In this document: positions 9,013-18,484 of the stretch, in pieces
Layout of the letters: each line of letters begins with the position of its first letter
Position numbering within the stretch: the first letter of the stretch is position 1
From: Streptomyces anulatus
GTDB lineage: Bacteria > Actinomycetota > Actinomycetes > Streptomycetales > Streptomycetaceae
Length of the DNA: 64,000 bases
NCBI RefSeq assembly: GCF_014650675.1
Contig: NZ_BMVK01000002.1
Coordinates: 539,880-603,879 of the forward strand
Reading direction: 5' to 3'
Translations under genes and position numbers: made by a program
The notes under the pieces: generated by a model
The model's database searches: none
What the model was told of the DNA's origin: nothing
What the model saw: only the letters and a program-made list of their open reading frames with translations

Positions 9013-9486
9013 TCACGTACCGGACCGGCCGCTGCGGATGGCTGATTGCGGCACTTTGGACGTGGTGGCACACATCACAGCGGCGGCCGTCCCGCCGAGC
9101 ATGAACAGCACCAGGCCGAGTTCGTCGCCGAAGACGTAGTCGCCCTCCGGCCGCCCGCTCAGCAGGAGGAACACCGTGATGAACCAGCCGGCCGCCGGGG
9201 CGAGCGCGCCGATCTGGGTGCCGGTCAGAATCCGGCCGCCGTAGAAGAGACCCGCGGAGGCCGCCAGCGCGATGATCAACCCGCCCGGGAACCACGCCGC
9301 TTGGACGAGGGTTCCGGCGATCGCGACCAGGACGCCGAGCACGGCGAAGCCCGAGTGGGCGGCGATCCGGGCCGCGTTCGGCCGGGCCGCGAAACCGGTG
9401 GGCTCGGGCTCCCTGGGCGGCGCGTTCCGCCGCGGCGCGTGGGACGAGCCCGCGCGGCCGCGGCCCTTTCCGGGGTTCGCGCTCAT
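9013..9486 (-). CDS. DUF6113 membrane protein
   Basis: A 157-residue protein with an Arg/Pro-rich cytoplasmic N-terminus (~45 residues) followed by four hydrophobic segments ([71 protein letters not shown]). Its ATG overlaps the mshB stop as ATGA, so it is translationally coupled to mshB. This family (DUF6113, from memory) is commonly found beside mshB in streptomycetes. Function unknown; the coupling hints at a link with mycothiol or the envelope. Confidence 0.75.
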   Translation of the reverse strand: MSANPGKGRGRAGSSHAPRRNAPPREPEPTGFAARPNAARIAAHSGFAVLGVLVAIAGTLVQAAWFPGGLIIALAASAGLFYGGRILTGTQIGALAPAAGWFITVFLLLSGRPEGDYVFGDELGLVLFMLGGTAAAVMCATTSKVPQSAIRSGRSGT

Positions 9487-10403
9487 GCCGTGCCTCCCGC
9501 GGCGCCCGTACCGTCCTCGGTGGCCCGCAGGCCCGCGAAGAGGTCGCTCTCGCGGGTCCCCCCGGGCACGCCCGGTACGCCGCGCACCAGTTGGTAGTAC
9601 TCGGTCGTCAGCAGGGGCTGGCCGAGGTCGTTGGAGAGGGCGAAGAACGGGCCGTCGACCGCGATCTGCGTGGCGTGGGCGCGCATCGCCGCCGACTTGG
9701 CCCCGGCGTACGCCGATCCGTCGATCTCCGCGGTGATCCGCTCCCCGTCGGTCACGCCCGGGACGTCGTCCACGGCGGCGATGCCGGGGAAGGCGCCGGG
9801 GGCGGTGGTGCGCAGCCGCTCGAAGCCGGCCTCGGCCACGGCCCGCTCCACCCGGTTCCAGTAGATCTTCGCGACGGCGTGCGGTGCGCCGGAGCCGTAC
9901 GCCGGGTCGGCGGCCAGGTCGGCGGCGCGCATCGCGACGCGGTGGGCCTGGATGTGGTCGGGGTGGCCGTAGCCGCCGTCCGGGTCGTAGGTGACCAGGA
10001 CCTGGGGGCGGACCTCGCGGATCACCTCGACGAGGTGGGCCGCGGCCTCGTCCACCGGGGTGGACCAGAAGGAGCCGGGGCGGCCGTTCTGCTCGGCGCC
10101 CATCATTCCGGAGTCCCGGTAGCGGCCCGCGCCGCCGAGGAAGCGGTGGTCGGCGACGCCGAGTTCCTTCATCGCCGCGGCCAGCTCGCCGACCCGATGG
10201 GGTCCCAGCGCGTCGTCCCGGTCGGCGGTGAGGCGGGCGAGCGAGGGCGGGATGACCTCGCCCTCCTCGCCGAGCGTGCACGTGACCAGGGTGACGTGGG
10301 CGCCCTCGGCCGCATACCTGGCCATGGTGGCGCCGTTGTTGATCGACTCGTCGTCGGGGTGCGCGTGCACCAGCAGCAGACGACGGGCGGGGAGGTCCTT
10401 CAT
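9483..10403 (-). CDS. mshB: N-acetyl-GlcN-Ins deacetylase, mycothiol biosynthesis
   Basis: A 306-residue cytosolic zinc enzyme that removes the acetyl group from GlcNAc-inositol, the second committed step of mycothiol synthesis. It belongs to the PIG-L/LmbE fold. The N-terminal zinc motif HAHPDDES (residues 13-20) and the later HPDH ([11 protein letters not shown]) supply the metal ligands. LGEEGE and [10 protein letters not shown] are also typical of MshB. ATG 10403 is chosen over GTG 10412 because AGGG sits 8 bases ahead of it. It is coupled to the DUF6113 gene by an ATGA overlap. Confidence 0.95.
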   Translation of the reverse strand: MKDLPARRLLLVHAHPDDESINNGATMARYAAEGAHVTLVTCTLGEEGEVIPPSLARLTADRDDALGPHRVGELAAAMKELGVADHRFLGGAGRYRDSGMMGAEQNGRPGSFWSTPVDEAAAHLVEVIREVRPQVLVTYDPDGGYGHPDHIQAHRVAMRAADLAADPAYGSGAPHAVAKIYWNRVERAVAEAGFERLRTTAPGAFPGIAAVDDVPGVTDGERITAEIDGSAYAGAKSAAMRAHATQIAVDGPFFALSNDLGQPLLTTEYYQLVRGVPGVPGGTRESDLFAGLRATEDGTGAAGGTA

Positions 10404-10485
10404 GGGGACCACCCTACGAGCCCGGAGGCCCCCCGTGCCTCCGCGCCCCCGTGCCCCGCGCCTCCTCGGGCTCCCGGGTGCGGGG

Positions 10486-10680
10486 TCAGAACTTGATGCT
10501 GCTGATCATCCCCGCCACGTTGGTCGTCAGATCGGAGATGGTCGGCGCGATGGACGAGCTCGCGATGTAGAACCCGAGCAGCATGCAGACCACCGCGTGT
10601 CCTCCCTTCAACCCGGATTTCCGGATCAGCAGGAAGACGATGATCGCCAGCAGCACTACCGCCGAAATCGAGAGCGCCAC
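10486..10680 (-). CDS. Small conserved membrane protein (64 aa)
   Basis: It has a GTG start. The N-terminal membrane segment [19 protein letters not shown] is followed by a Lys/Arg stop (RKSGLKGG), and a second hydrophobic stretch, [20 protein letters not shown], leads to a polar C-terminus with repeated Ile/Ser. It sits between mshB and a divergent S9 peptidase. Proteins of this size and pattern occur as unannotated small membrane proteins in streptomycetes. I do not know a function. Confidence 0.65.
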   Translation of the reverse strand: MALSISAVVLLAIIVFLLIRKSGLKGGHAVVCMLLGFYIASSSIAPTISDLTTNVAGMISSIKF

Positions 10681-10754
10681 GGCGGTTCACCTCCATCAGT
10701 ACGGTCGGGACAGGAGCACACGCGGAGCCAGCAGGTTCCTACCCACCGAGCGCT

Positions 10755-10773
10755 ACGGATCATAACTATCCGT
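10755..10773. promoter_or_regulatory. Inverted repeat in the divergent small membrane gene / S9 peptidase gap
   Basis: ACGGAT (10755-10760) and ATCCGT (10768-10773) are separated by the AT-rich CATAACT. The repeat lies 75 bp before the small membrane gene start and 84 bp before the peptidase ATG, so it could bind a dimeric regulator. No regulator gene is adjacent. For the peptidase, TAAGTT at 10844 lies only 7 bp before the ATG and there is no clear ribosome site, suggesting a nearly leaderless mRNA. Confidence 0.35.
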
Positions 10774-10856
10774 GCCAACGCATTGGTCGGGGCACAGCAG
10801 CACGAGGGGCGCACGAACCGTGCGGCGCGGCCGAGTTCGCGGCTAAGTTCGGGGTC

Positions 10857-12983
10857 ATGACCTCGCAGAAGCTGTCCTTTCCCCGCCAGCAAGCACGGAC
10901 CCAGCGCTTCACTCTCGGCGCACCTCGCGCCTTCACCGTCTCACCGGATGAGACGCGTGTGATCTTCCTCCGGTCGATGTCCGGAACGGACCGCACCACC
11001 CGGCTCTGGGTGCTCGACCCGGCGACCGGTGAGGAGCGCATCGCCGCCGATCCCGAAGTCCTGCTGGGCGGTTCGGCGGAGAAGCTGTCGGCGCAGGAGC
11101 GGGCCCGGCGCGAACGGACCCGGGAAGGTTCGTCGGGCATCGTCTCGTACGCGGTCGACGCGGCGGCGGAGTTGGCCGCGTTCGCCCTGTCCGGAAAGGT
11201 GTACGTGGCCGAACTGCGGGCCGGGACCGCGCGGGCGCTGCCGGTGCCGGGCCCGGTGATCGACCCCCGGCCGTCCCCCGACGGCCGCCACGTCGCGTAC
11301 GTGGCCAAGGGCGCGCTGCGGGTCGTGGGCGCGGGGGGCGAGGGCGACCGGGCGCTGGCCGAGCCGGAGAACTCCCATGTCACCTACGGTCTGGCCGAGT
11401 TCATCGCGGCCGAGGAGCTGCACCGCTACCGGGGTTTCTGGTGGTCGCCGGAGTCGGACAGGCTGCTGGTCGCGCGGGCCGACGACAGCCCCGTACAGCG
11501 GTGGTACATCGCGGATCCCGCGCACCCCGAGCGCAAGCCCGCCGAGATCGCCTACCCGGCGGCGGGCACGCCCAACGCCGAGGTGCGGCTCTTCGTCATG
11601 GACCTGGAGGGCGCCCGCCGGGAAGTGGTCTGGGACCGGGCCGCGTTCCCGTACCTCGCCCAGGTGCACTGGTCCTCCGCGGGTGCTCCGCTGCTGCTGG
11701 TGCAGGCCCGGGACCAGCGCAGCCAGCAGTATCTGGCGGTGGACACCGAGACCGGTGCGACCCGGATCGTGCATGTCGACGAGGACCCGGTGTGGCTGGA
11801 TCTTTTCCCCGGGGTGCCCGCGTGGGCGCCGGACGGGCGGCTGGTGCGGATCGTCGACGAGGGCGGCGCGCGGGTGCTGGCGGTCGGGGACCGGCTGCTC
11901 ACCGGGTCGCAGCTGCAGGTCCAGTCGGTGCTGGACATCGGGGAGTCCGACATCCTGGTCTCGGCGGTGGCAGGTGAGGACGCGGTCGAGCCGGAGATCG
12001 GGCAGATCCATGTGTACCGGGTGAACGAGCTGGGAATCGAGCGGATTTCCGAAGGGGTGGGTGTGCACTCCGCGGTCCGCTCGGGCGATCTCTCGGTGGT
12101 GGTCTCGGCCGTCCCCGAGGAGCCCGGAGCCGCCGCGTGGGTGGTGCGGGACGGCAAGCGGCTGACCCGGATCCCGACCTTCGCCCAGGAGCCGGTGCTC
12201 TCCCCCCGCGTGACGCTCACCGAGGGGGGCGCACACCGAATTCCGTGCGCCGTGCTGCTCCCCTCGGACTACCAGGAGGCGGATGGTCCCCTTCCGGTCC
12301 TGATGGATCCGTACGGCGGTCCGCACGGCCGCCGGGTGGTCGCCGCCCACAACGCGCATCTGACCTCGCAGTGGTTCGCGGACCAGGGCTTCGCGGTGGT
12401 CGTGGCGGACGGGCGGGGCGCGCCGGGCCGCTCGCCGGCCTGGGAGAAGGCGGTGCGGGACAACCTCGTGCTGACCATGGAGGACCAGGTCGAGGCGTTG
12501 CACGGGCTCGCCGGGCGGTTCCCGCTCGACCTGTCCCGGGTGGCGATCCGCGGCTGGTCCTACGGCGGCTACCTGGCGGGGCTCGCCGTGCTGCGGCGGC
12601 CCGACGTCTTCCACGCGGCGGTCGTGGGCGCGCCGGTGACGGACCAGCGGCTGTACGACACCCACTACACCGAGCGCTATCTCGGCGACCCGGCGACGCA
12701 GCCCGAGGTGTACGCGTACAACTCGCTGCTCACCGACGACGGTCTCTCCGAGCCCGCCGACGAGGTCCGGCCGATGATGATCGTGCACGGCCTGGCCGAC
12801 GACAACGTGGTGGTCGCCCACGCCCTGCGGCTGTCCTCGGCACTGCTGGCGGCCGGGCGTCCGCACGAGGTGCTGCCGCTGAGCGGGGTGACCCACATGA
12901 CGCCGCAGGAGCAGGTCGCGGAGAACCTGCTCCTGCTCCAGGTGGACTTCCTCAAGCGGTCGCTGGGGATGACCGGGGCCTGA
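10857..12983 (+). CDS. S9-family dipeptidyl peptidase IV-like serine peptidase
   Basis: A 708-residue protein with a long N-terminal beta-propeller (residues ~20-450, with DPP4-type EEL in FIAAEELHRYRGFWWSPE and PVQRWYIADP) and a C-terminal alpha/beta-hydrolase domain. The catalytic triad is readable: Ser 568 in GWSYGGY, Asp 648 in HGLADDNV, His 680 in GVTHMTP. The EE motif after FIAA is the one that binds the free N-terminus in DPP4, so removal of N-terminal dipeptides is likely. No signal peptide is visible, so it should act in the cytosol. That would suit processing of peptides imported by the two oligopeptide ABC systems nearby, which is an inference from proximity. Confidence 0.88.
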   Translation: MTSQKLSFPRQQARTQRFTLGAPRAFTVSPDETRVIFLRSMSGTDRTTRLWVLDPATGEERIAADPEVLLGGSAEKLSAQERARRERTREGSSGIVSYAVDAAAELAAFALSGKVYVAELRAGTARALPVPGPVIDPRPSPDGRHVAYVAKGALRVVGAGGEGDRALAEPENSHVTYGLAEFIAAEELHRYRGFWWSPESDRLLVARADDSPVQRWYIADPAHPERKPAEIAYPAAGTPNAEVRLFVMDLEGARREVVWDRAAFPYLAQVHWSSAGAPLLLVQARDQRSQQYLAVDTETGATRIVHVDEDPVWLDLFPGVPAWAPDGRLVRIVDEGGARVLAVGDRLLTGSQLQVQSVLDIGESDILVSAVAGEDAVEPEIGQIHVYRVNELGIERISEGVGVHSAVRSGDLSVVVSAVPEEPGAAAWVVRDGKRLTRIPTFAQEPVLSPRVTLTEGGAHRIPCAVLLPSDYQEADGPLPVLMDPYGGPHGRRVVAAHNAHLTSQWFADQGFAVVVADGRGAPGRSPAWEKAVRDNLVLTMEDQVEALHGLAGRFPLDLSRVAIRGWSYGGYLAGLAVLRRPDVFHAAVVGAPVTDQRLYDTHYTERYLGDPATQPEVYAYNSLLTDDGLSEPADEVRPMMIVHGLADDNVVVAHALRLSSALLAAGRPHEVLPLSGVTHMTPQEQVAENLLLLQVDFLKRSLGMTGA

Positions 12984-13024
12984 GCGGCGCCCGGCAGCCC
13001 CGGTCCGTCCTCCCCGTCACCCGC

Positions 13025-14089
13025 TCACCAGCGGGGCGGCGGGGAGGAGGGCGGGGGCCCGAAGCCGGGGGCCGGCGGCTGCTGGCCGGGCGCCGCCTGC
13101 GGAGGCGGGTAGCCGGGCTGCTGGGCGCCCCACGGCCCGCCGCCGTCCCACGGGCCGCCGCCGCCCCAGGGGCCTGCGGCGGGGGTCCGTGCGACGCCCT
13201 TGCGGGCAAGCAGGACGATCACGACGGGCCCGATGAGGAGCGAGCAGATCTGGCTCACCAGGGTGAGCTGCCCCTCGATGTCGAGGTCGGTGAACCGCTC
13301 GTACAGCTCGAAGTGGATGATGCGCGCCAGGCCCAGCGCGCCGGTGGCGAGAATGAACCCGCCCGCGATCAGGCCGAGCGGTCGCGCGAGGGCCGCCCCG
13401 CCGACCGCGCCGAGGGCCGCCACCAGGGACATCAGGATGATGGCCACGGTGACCCAGCCGGGCGGCCCCTCGATGAGCGGGGTGCTCAGGGGCGCCCCGC
13501 CGATGAACCACTCGGGATAGAACCCGGACGGGAAGACGAACGGCTGCCGGATCTCCCAGGCAGTGAAGATCACCGCCTGAAGACCGAGGAGCAGGAAGAC
13601 GGCCACCCCCGCACCCCGCCCCGGACCCGCCGGGCGCTCCTCGCCCTGCGGCACGGGGCGGCGGCCCGCCGCCCCCACGACGATCAGGGCGAGCCCGGCC
13701 ACCAGCGCGGCGTACGTGGTGAGCAGCGCCCGGTCACGGAGCTCCTCCGGGGCCGGGGTGTCGGCGACGGTCCAGACGCCGGGCAGTCGCAGGACGAAGG
13801 TCACGACGCCGGTCACGATCAGGACCGAGGCGGCGGAGGCCGAGCGGAGTGCCGCCACAACGGCGGCGGCATAGGCCAGCAGCAGGACGAGGCTGGTGGA
13901 GGTGGTGGTGGGCCGCACCATGTCCCGGAGGCTCGCGGTGCCCGACCAGTACTCCCAGACCGGCCCCGGTCCGTCGGCGGCCCGTATGTCCCGCACGATC
14001 CAGGCGACGGCCATCAGTGCCAGCACCGCGCACAGAACGGCGCCGGTGATTCTTGCTCCCCGTGTAAGTGTCACCCGGCGATACTCCAT
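13025..14089 (-). CDS. Polytopic membrane protein with Pro/Gly-rich tail
   Basis: About 354 residues with seven or so membrane segments (ITGAVLCAVLALMAVAWIV, SLVLLLAYAAAVVAAL, ASVLIVTGVVTFVL, TYAALVAGLALIVVG, AVFLLLGLQAVIFTAW, VTVAIILMSLVAALGAVGG, ARPLGLIAGGFILATG, then a last one before the tail). A cytoplasmic tail of ~65 residues is rich in Gly, Pro, Gln and Trp. ATG 14089 has a poor ribosome site; GTG 14074 has GGAG nine bases ahead and may be the true start. Convergent with the S9 peptidase. I do not recognise the family. Confidence 0.6.
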   Translation of the reverse strand: MEYRRVTLTRGARITGAVLCAVLALMAVAWIVRDIRAADGPGPVWEYWSGTASLRDMVRPTTTSTSLVLLLAYAAAVVAALRSASAASVLIVTGVVTFVLRLPGVWTVADTPAPEELRDRALLTTYAALVAGLALIVVGAAGRRPVPQGEERPAGPGRGAGVAVFLLLGLQAVIFTAWEIRQPFVFPSGFYPEWFIGGAPLSTPLIEGPPGWVTVAIILMSLVAALGAVGGAALARPLGLIAGGFILATGALGLARIIHFELYERFTDLDIEGQLTLVSQICSLLIGPVVIVLLARKGVARTPAAGPWGGGGPWDGGGPWGAQQPGYPPPQAAPGQQPPAPGFGPPPSSPPPRW

Positions 14090-14143
14090 TGCCCCGAACG
14101 GATGAACAAGTGCCCTCGGGGGTGGGGCCGTGGCGGCGGGCGA

Positions 14144-14176
14144 CCGGCCGGAGCGCCAGGACGACGCTCCGGCCGG
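14144..14176 (-). terminator. Terminator of the first Opp operon
   Basis: A perfect 12-bp stem, CCGGCCGGAGCG (14144-14155) with CGCTCCGGCCGG (14165-14176), and a 9-base loop, about 100 bases past the last gene of the operon. Confidence 0.75.
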
Positions 14177-14277
14177 ACCACGGCACCCGCACGGCCGTAC
14201 GCTGTCCAGCATGGAACGTTCGTATATCGGTGCGGCGACGGTGAAGTTGCCTGCTTGTTAACGAATCTGACGCTGAT

Positions 14278-15510
14278 TCATGACGTTTCGCCCTCGGTGG
14301 TCCCCGGCTTCTCCTCGGTCTCCGGCCCCGTGCGCCCCGGCTTCTCGGGCGCCGGCTCCGTCGGGCCCGGGACCTCCAGCTCGCCCTCCGGCGGCACCAC
14401 GCGCTTCTCCTCCGCGAAGTGGCACGCGGAGTCGTGCCGGGCCGGGGTGTCGACGAGCCGGAACTCCGCGGGGACCGCCAGCAGCGGGACCTCCAGCGCG
14501 CACCGCTCCTGCGCCTTCCAGCACCGGGTGCGGAAGCGGCAGCCCGAGGGGATGTTGGCGGGCGAGGGCACGTCGCCGTGCAGGATGATCCGCTCCCGGT
14601 GGGCGCGGGCCGTCGGGTCCGGTACGGGGACGGCGGAGAGCAGCGCCTGGGTGTACGGGTGGGTGGGGTGGTCGTAGATCTCCGCGTCGGAGCCGATCTC
14701 CACGATCCGGCCGAGGTACATCACGCCGACCCGGTCGGAGATGTGCCGGACGATGGAGAGGTCGTGCGCGATGAAGACGAAGCTGAGGCTGAACTCCGCC
14801 TGGAGCCGGTCCAGCAGGTTGACGACCTGGGCCTGGACGGACACGTCGAGCGCGGAGACCGGTTCGTCGGCGACGATGATCTCCGGGTTGAGGGCGAGGC
14901 CGCGGGCGATGCCGATGCGCTGACGCTGGCCGCCGGAGAACTGGTGCGGATAGCGGTTGATGTACTCCGGGTTGAGCCCGACGACGTCCAGGAGGTCCTG
15001 CACCTTCTGCCGCCGGCTGCCCTTCGGGGCGACCTCGGGGTGGATCTCGTACGGCTCCCCAATGATGTCGCCGACCGTCATGCGGGGGTTCAGCGAGGTG
15101 TACGGGTCCTGGAACACCATCTGGATGTTGCGGCGCACGGCCTTCAGCGCCCGGCCGGACAGCTTCGCGATGTCCTCGCCCTTGTAGCGGATCGCGCCGG
15201 CGGTGGGGCGTTCCAGGTGGACGAGCATCTTGGCGACGGTCGACTTGCCGCAGCCCGACTCCCCCACGATGCCCAGCGTCTCGCCCGCGTACAGGTCGAA
15301 ATCGACGCCGTCGACGGCCCTGACCGCGCCGATCTGCCGCTTGAGGAGGATGCCCTGGGTCAGCGGGTAGTGCTTGGCGAGGTCGCGGACCTGAAGGATC
15401 GGGTCGCCCTCCGTGTACGGGGTGACGGCGTCCTCCCGCGCCTTGGACAGCAGGGTGGAACCGGCCGCGCCACCGCCGGTCCCCGCACTCTCGTCGCGGT
15501 CAGCGTGCAT
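14278..15510 (-). CDS. Oligopeptide ABC transporter ATPase, OppF type (operon 1)
   Basis: A 410-residue ATP-binding subunit. Walker [11 protein letters not shown]-loop [13 protein letters not shown], signature [15 protein letters not shown], Walker B EIIVADEP, and the C-terminal Opp/Dpp block with [15 protein letters not shown] and the Cys cluster [15 protein letters not shown], which in this family can hold an Fe-S cluster. The tail of ~45 residues is an unusual Glu/Pro/Gly-rich extension ([15 protein letters not shown]). ATG 15510 has GGAG seven bases ahead and overlaps the end of the preceding ATPase gene by 11 bp. It is the last gene of a five-gene operon. Confidence 0.9.
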   Translation of the reverse strand: MHADRDESAGTGGGAAGSTLLSKAREDAVTPYTEGDPILQVRDLAKHYPLTQGILLKRQIGAVRAVDGVDFDLYAGETLGIVGESGCGKSTVAKMLVHLERPTAGAIRYKGEDIAKLSGRALKAVRRNIQMVFQDPYTSLNPRMTVGDIIGEPYEIHPEVAPKGSRRQKVQDLLDVVGLNPEYINRYPHQFSGGQRQRIGIARGLALNPEIIVADEPVSALDVSVQAQVVNLLDRLQAEFSLSFVFIAHDLSIVRHISDRVGVMYLGRIVEIGSDAEIYDHPTHPYTQALLSAVPVPDPTARAHRERIILHGDVPSPANIPSGCRFRTRCWKAQERCALEVPLLAVPAEFRLVDTPARHDSACHFAEEKRVVPPEGELEVPGPTEPAPEKPGRTGPETEEKPGTTEGETS

Positions 15511-16477
15511 CGAGCGTCTCCTTCCAGAAGTGGCAGGCGCTCCGGCGCTGCTCGTCCACCTCGTAGAGCGGCGGCACATCGCTGCGGCACACGTCCTGGG
15601 CCATCGGGCAGCGGGGGTTGAAGGCGCAGCCGGGCGGAATGCGCGTGAGGTTGGGCGGCAGGCCCTTGATCGCGTAGAGCTCCCGGCCCTTCTGGTCCAG
15701 GCGCGGGATCGACTGGAGGAGGCCCTTGGTGTACGGGTGGGCGGGGGCCTTGTAGATGTCGTGCACGGGGGCGGTCTCGACGATGCGGCCCGCGTACATG
15801 ACGGCGATCTTGTCGGCGACGTCGGCGACGACGCCGAGGTCGTGGGTGATCAGGATGAGGCCCATGTTCAGCTCGCGCTGGAGTTCGGCGAGGAGTTCCA
15901 TGACCTGGGCCTGGACGGTGACGTCGAGGGCGGTGGTCGGCTCGTCGGCGATGATCAGGGACGGTTCCAGGGCCATCGCCATGGCGATCATGATGCGCTG
16001 GCGCATTCCGCCGGAGAACTGGTGCGGGTAGTTGCCGACCCGCTCCTTGGCGGCCGGGATGCGGACCCGGTCCATCAGCTCGACCGACTTGGCCTTCGCG
16101 TCCTTGCGGGACATGCCGCGGTGCACGACGAACATCTCGCCGAGCTGCTGGCCGACGGTGAGGACCGGGTTGAGCGAGGACAGGGCGTCCTGGAAGATCA
16201 TGGCCATCTCCTGGCCGCGGATCTTCCGCCGCTCCTCCGGCTTGAGCTTCAGCAGGTCCTGGTCCTTGAAGAGGATCTCCCCGCCGGCGATCTTCCCGGG
16301 CGGCATGTCCAGGATGCCCATGATCGCCTGGGCGGTGACGGACTTGCCGGAGCCGGACTCGCCGAGGACGGCGAGCGTCTCGCCCTCGGCCACCGAGTAG
16401 TTGACCCCGTTGACGGCCTTGGCGACGCCTTCGCGGGTGTGGAACTCCACGTGCAGATCGCGCACTTCGAGCAACAT
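15500..16477 (-). CDS. Oligopeptide ABC transporter ATPase, OppD type (operon 1)
   Basis: A 325-residue ATPase partner of the OppF-type subunit. Walker [11 protein letters not shown]-loop [11 protein letters not shown], signature [15 protein letters not shown], Walker [10 protein letters not shown]-loop ITHDLGVV and the C-terminal oligopeptide-transporter block [14 protein letters not shown] with [14 protein letters not shown]. The ATG follows the permease stop by 13 bp. It is 75-80 percent similar by eye to the equivalent gene of operon 2, which points to duplication of the whole operon. Confidence 0.93.
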   Translation of the reverse strand: MLLEVRDLHVEFHTREGVAKAVNGVNYSVAEGETLAVLGESGSGKSVTAQAIMGILDMPPGKIAGGEILFKDQDLLKLKPEERRKIRGQEMAMIFQDALSSLNPVLTVGQQLGEMFVVHRGMSRKDAKAKSVELMDRVRIPAAKERVGNYPHQFSGGMRQRIMIAMAMALEPSLIIADEPTTALDVTVQAQVMELLAELQRELNMGLILITHDLGVVADVADKIAVMYAGRIVETAPVHDIYKAPAHPYTKGLLQSIPRLDQKGRELYAIKGLPPNLTRIPPGCAFNPRCPMAQDVCRSDVPPLYEVDEQRRSACHFWKETLDAR

Positions 16478-16490
16478 GGCAACCGGCTCC

Positions 16491-17468
16491 TCAGCGCAGC
16501 TTGGGGTCGAGGGCGTCGCGCACCGCGTCGCCGAGCATGATGAACGCGAGCACGGTGATCGCCAGCGCTCCGGCGGGCCAGAGCAGCATGTGCGGGGCGT
16601 TGCGGATGTAGTTGGAGGCGGCGGAGATGTCGATGCCCCAGGAGACGGCCGGGTCCTTCAGGCCGACCCCGAGGTAGGAGAGGGTCGCCTCCAGCGAGAT
16701 GTACGTGCCGAGCGCGATGGTCGCCACGACGATGACCGGGGCGATGGCGTTCGGGGTGATGTGGCGCAGCATCATGCGGGAGTTGGAGGCGCCGAGCGCG
16801 CGGGCCGCCTGGACGTAGTCGTTCTGTTTGGCGGTGATGACCGAGCCTCGGGCGATGCGGGCGATCTGGGGCCAGCCGAGCAGGACGATGAAGCCGACGA
16901 CGGGCCAGACGGTGGAGCTGGTGACGACGGAGAGGAAGACCAGGCCGCCGAGGACGACGGGGATGCCGAAGAAGACGTCGGTGAGGCGGGAGAGGATCGA
17001 GTCCCACCAGCCGCCGAAGAAGCCCGCGAGTCCGCCGAACAGGCTGCCGAGGATCGCGACGCCGAGGGTGGCGCAGACGCCGACGGTCACCGAGGTCCGG
17101 GTGCCGTAGACGACCCGGGTGTAGACGTCGCGGCCCTGCGGGTCGAAGCCGAAGGGGTGGCCGGGCTCGGAGCCCTTCTGCGCGTCGTCGAGATTGGCCT
17201 GGAGGGGGTCGCCGCTGGCGATGAGCGAGGGCCAGATCGAGATGATCACCAGAAAGGTGATGACCAGGGCGGAGATGATGAAGACCGGGTTGCGCCGCAG
17301 GTCCCGCCAGGCGTCCGACCAGAGGCTGCGCGGCTTGCCTGCCGGGCCCGTGCCGTCGGGGCCGGCCGGGTTCTTCTCCAGGCTGGCGCCCTCCTCCAGG
17401 GCGAGGTCCATGGGGCCGCCGGCTCCCGCCGGGGAGATCGCTCCGTCCGATGACTGCGGCTCAGGCAT
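16491..17468 (-). CDS. Oligopeptide ABC permease, OppC type (operon 1)
   Basis: 325 residues. A cytoplasmic N-terminus of ~55 residues ends in PRSLWSDAWRDLRRNPVFIIS, the standard OppC entry to the first membrane segment. The large periplasm-side loop holds HPFGFDPQGRDVYTRVVYGTR, typical of OppC/DppC. The EAA coupling motif appears as YVQAARALGASNSRMMLRHITPN, which contacts the ATPases. It overlaps the upstream OppB-type gene by 8 bp. The same SLWSDAW and DPQGRD features recur in operon 2. Confidence 0.93.
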   Translation of the reverse strand: MPEPQSSDGAISPAGAGGPMDLALEEGASLEKNPAGPDGTGPAGKPRSLWSDAWRDLRRNPVFIISALVITFLVIISIWPSLIASGDPLQANLDDAQKGSEPGHPFGFDPQGRDVYTRVVYGTRTSVTVGVCATLGVAILGSLFGGLAGFFGGWWDSILSRLTDVFFGIPVVLGGLVFLSVVTSSTVWPVVGFIVLLGWPQIARIARGSVITAKQNDYVQAARALGASNSRMMLRHITPNAIAPVIVVATIALGTYISLEATLSYLGVGLKDPAVSWGIDISAASNYIRNAPHMLLWPAGALAITVLAFIMLGDAVRDALDPKLR

Positions 17469-18384
17469 AGCGGATCCTCGGGTCGAGTACGGCGTACAGG
17501 AGGTCGACGATCAGGTTGGCGGCCAGGAAGACGAGGACGAGGATCGTGACGAACCCGACGACGGTCTGGGAGTTCTGGCGCAGGATCCCCTGGTAGAGCT
17601 GGTAGCCGACGCCGTGGATGTTGAAGATCCGTTCGGTGACGATGGCCCCGCCCATCAGGGCTCCCACGTCGGTGCCGATGAAGGTGACGACGGGGATCAG
17701 CGAGTTGCGCAGCAGGTGCCGTACGACGACCCGGCGGCGGGGCAGGCCCTTGGCCACGGCGGTGCGTACGTAGTCGGCGCGGGCGTTCTCGGCGATCGAG
17801 GTCCGGGTGAGCCGGGTGACGTAGGCGAGCGAGACGGAGGCGAGGACCAGTCCGGGGACGAGCAGCTCGTCGAAGGTGGGGTCGGCGGAGACGGAGGGCT
17901 TGATGATGCCCCACTTGACGCCCAGGAGGAGCTGGAGCAGCAGGCCGGTGACGAAGGTCGGGATGGCGATGACGACCAGGGTCAGGATGAGGACGGTGGT
18001 GTCGACGGGGCGGCCGCGCCGCAGGCCGGTGACGACGCCGAGGCTGATGCCGATGACGACCTCGAAGACGATCGCGACGACGGTGAGCCGGATCGTGATG
18101 GGGAAGGCCGTGGCCATCAGCTCGGTGACCTTCTGCCCGTTGAACGCGGTGCCGAAGTCGCCGGTGAACACGTTGCCCATGTAGGTGAGGTATTGCTGCC
18201 AGACCGGCTTGTCGAGGCCGAACTCCGAGCGCAGCTGGGCGGCGGTGGCCGGGTCGCACTGGCGGTCGCCGCAGAGGCCCGCGATCGGGTCGCCCATCAC
18301 GTTCACCATGAGGAAGATCAACAGCGTGGTGCCGAAGAAGACGGGGATCATCTGCAGCAGCCGCCGGATCACATAACGTCCCAT
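17461..18384 (-). CDS. Oligopeptide ABC permease, OppB type (operon 1)
   Basis: 307 residues beginning MGRYVIRRLLQMIPVFFGTTLL, the OppB/DppB first membrane segment. GDPIAGLCGDRQCDP and GLDKPVWQQYLTYMGNVFTGDFG are the characteristic outer loop. The coupling motif is YVRTAVAKGLPRRRVVVRHLLRNS. The outer loop contains a Cys pair (LCGDRQCD) that the operon 2 paralogue lacks. Preceded by a 100-bp gap with a hairpin that separates it from the lipoprotein gene. Confidence 0.93.
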   Translation of the reverse strand: MGRYVIRRLLQMIPVFFGTTLLIFLMVNVMGDPIAGLCGDRQCDPATAAQLRSEFGLDKPVWQQYLTYMGNVFTGDFGTAFNGQKVTELMATAFPITIRLTVVAIVFEVVIGISLGVVTGLRRGRPVDTTVLILTLVVIAIPTFVTGLLLQLLLGVKWGIIKPSVSADPTFDELLVPGLVLASVSLAYVTRLTRTSIAENARADYVRTAVAKGLPRRRVVVRHLLRNSLIPVVTFIGTDVGALMGGAIVTERIFNIHGVGYQLYQGILRQNSQTVVGFVTILVLVFLAANLIVDLLYAVLDPRIRYA

Positions 18385-18430
18385 GAGGGGCTCCGGGGGT
18401 CGGGTCCAGCAGTTCCGGGCGGGTGGTGGT

Positions 18431-18473
18431 GCGCGGACGGCCGGGGCGCGTGTCGGGCGTCCCGGCCGTGCGC
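18431..18473 (-). terminator. Intercistronic hairpin between the lipoprotein and permease genes (operon 1)
   Basis: ACGGCCGGG (18437-18445) pairs with CCCGGCCGT (18461-18469), extended by GCGC (18431-18434) / GCGC (18470-18473). Such hairpins after a binding-protein gene often protect the 3' end or terminate part of the transcripts, so that the binding protein is made in excess over the membrane parts. Confidence 0.6.
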
Positions 18474-18484
18474 GTCTCAGCGCG

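Noticed and set aside
12137..14677. 846-codon open frame on the plus strand
   Set aside because: It crosses the end of the S9 peptidase, a convergent membrane protein and part of an ABC ATPase gene in other frames. The translation is Arg/Gly/Ala-rich without motifs: a GC-rich shadow frame.
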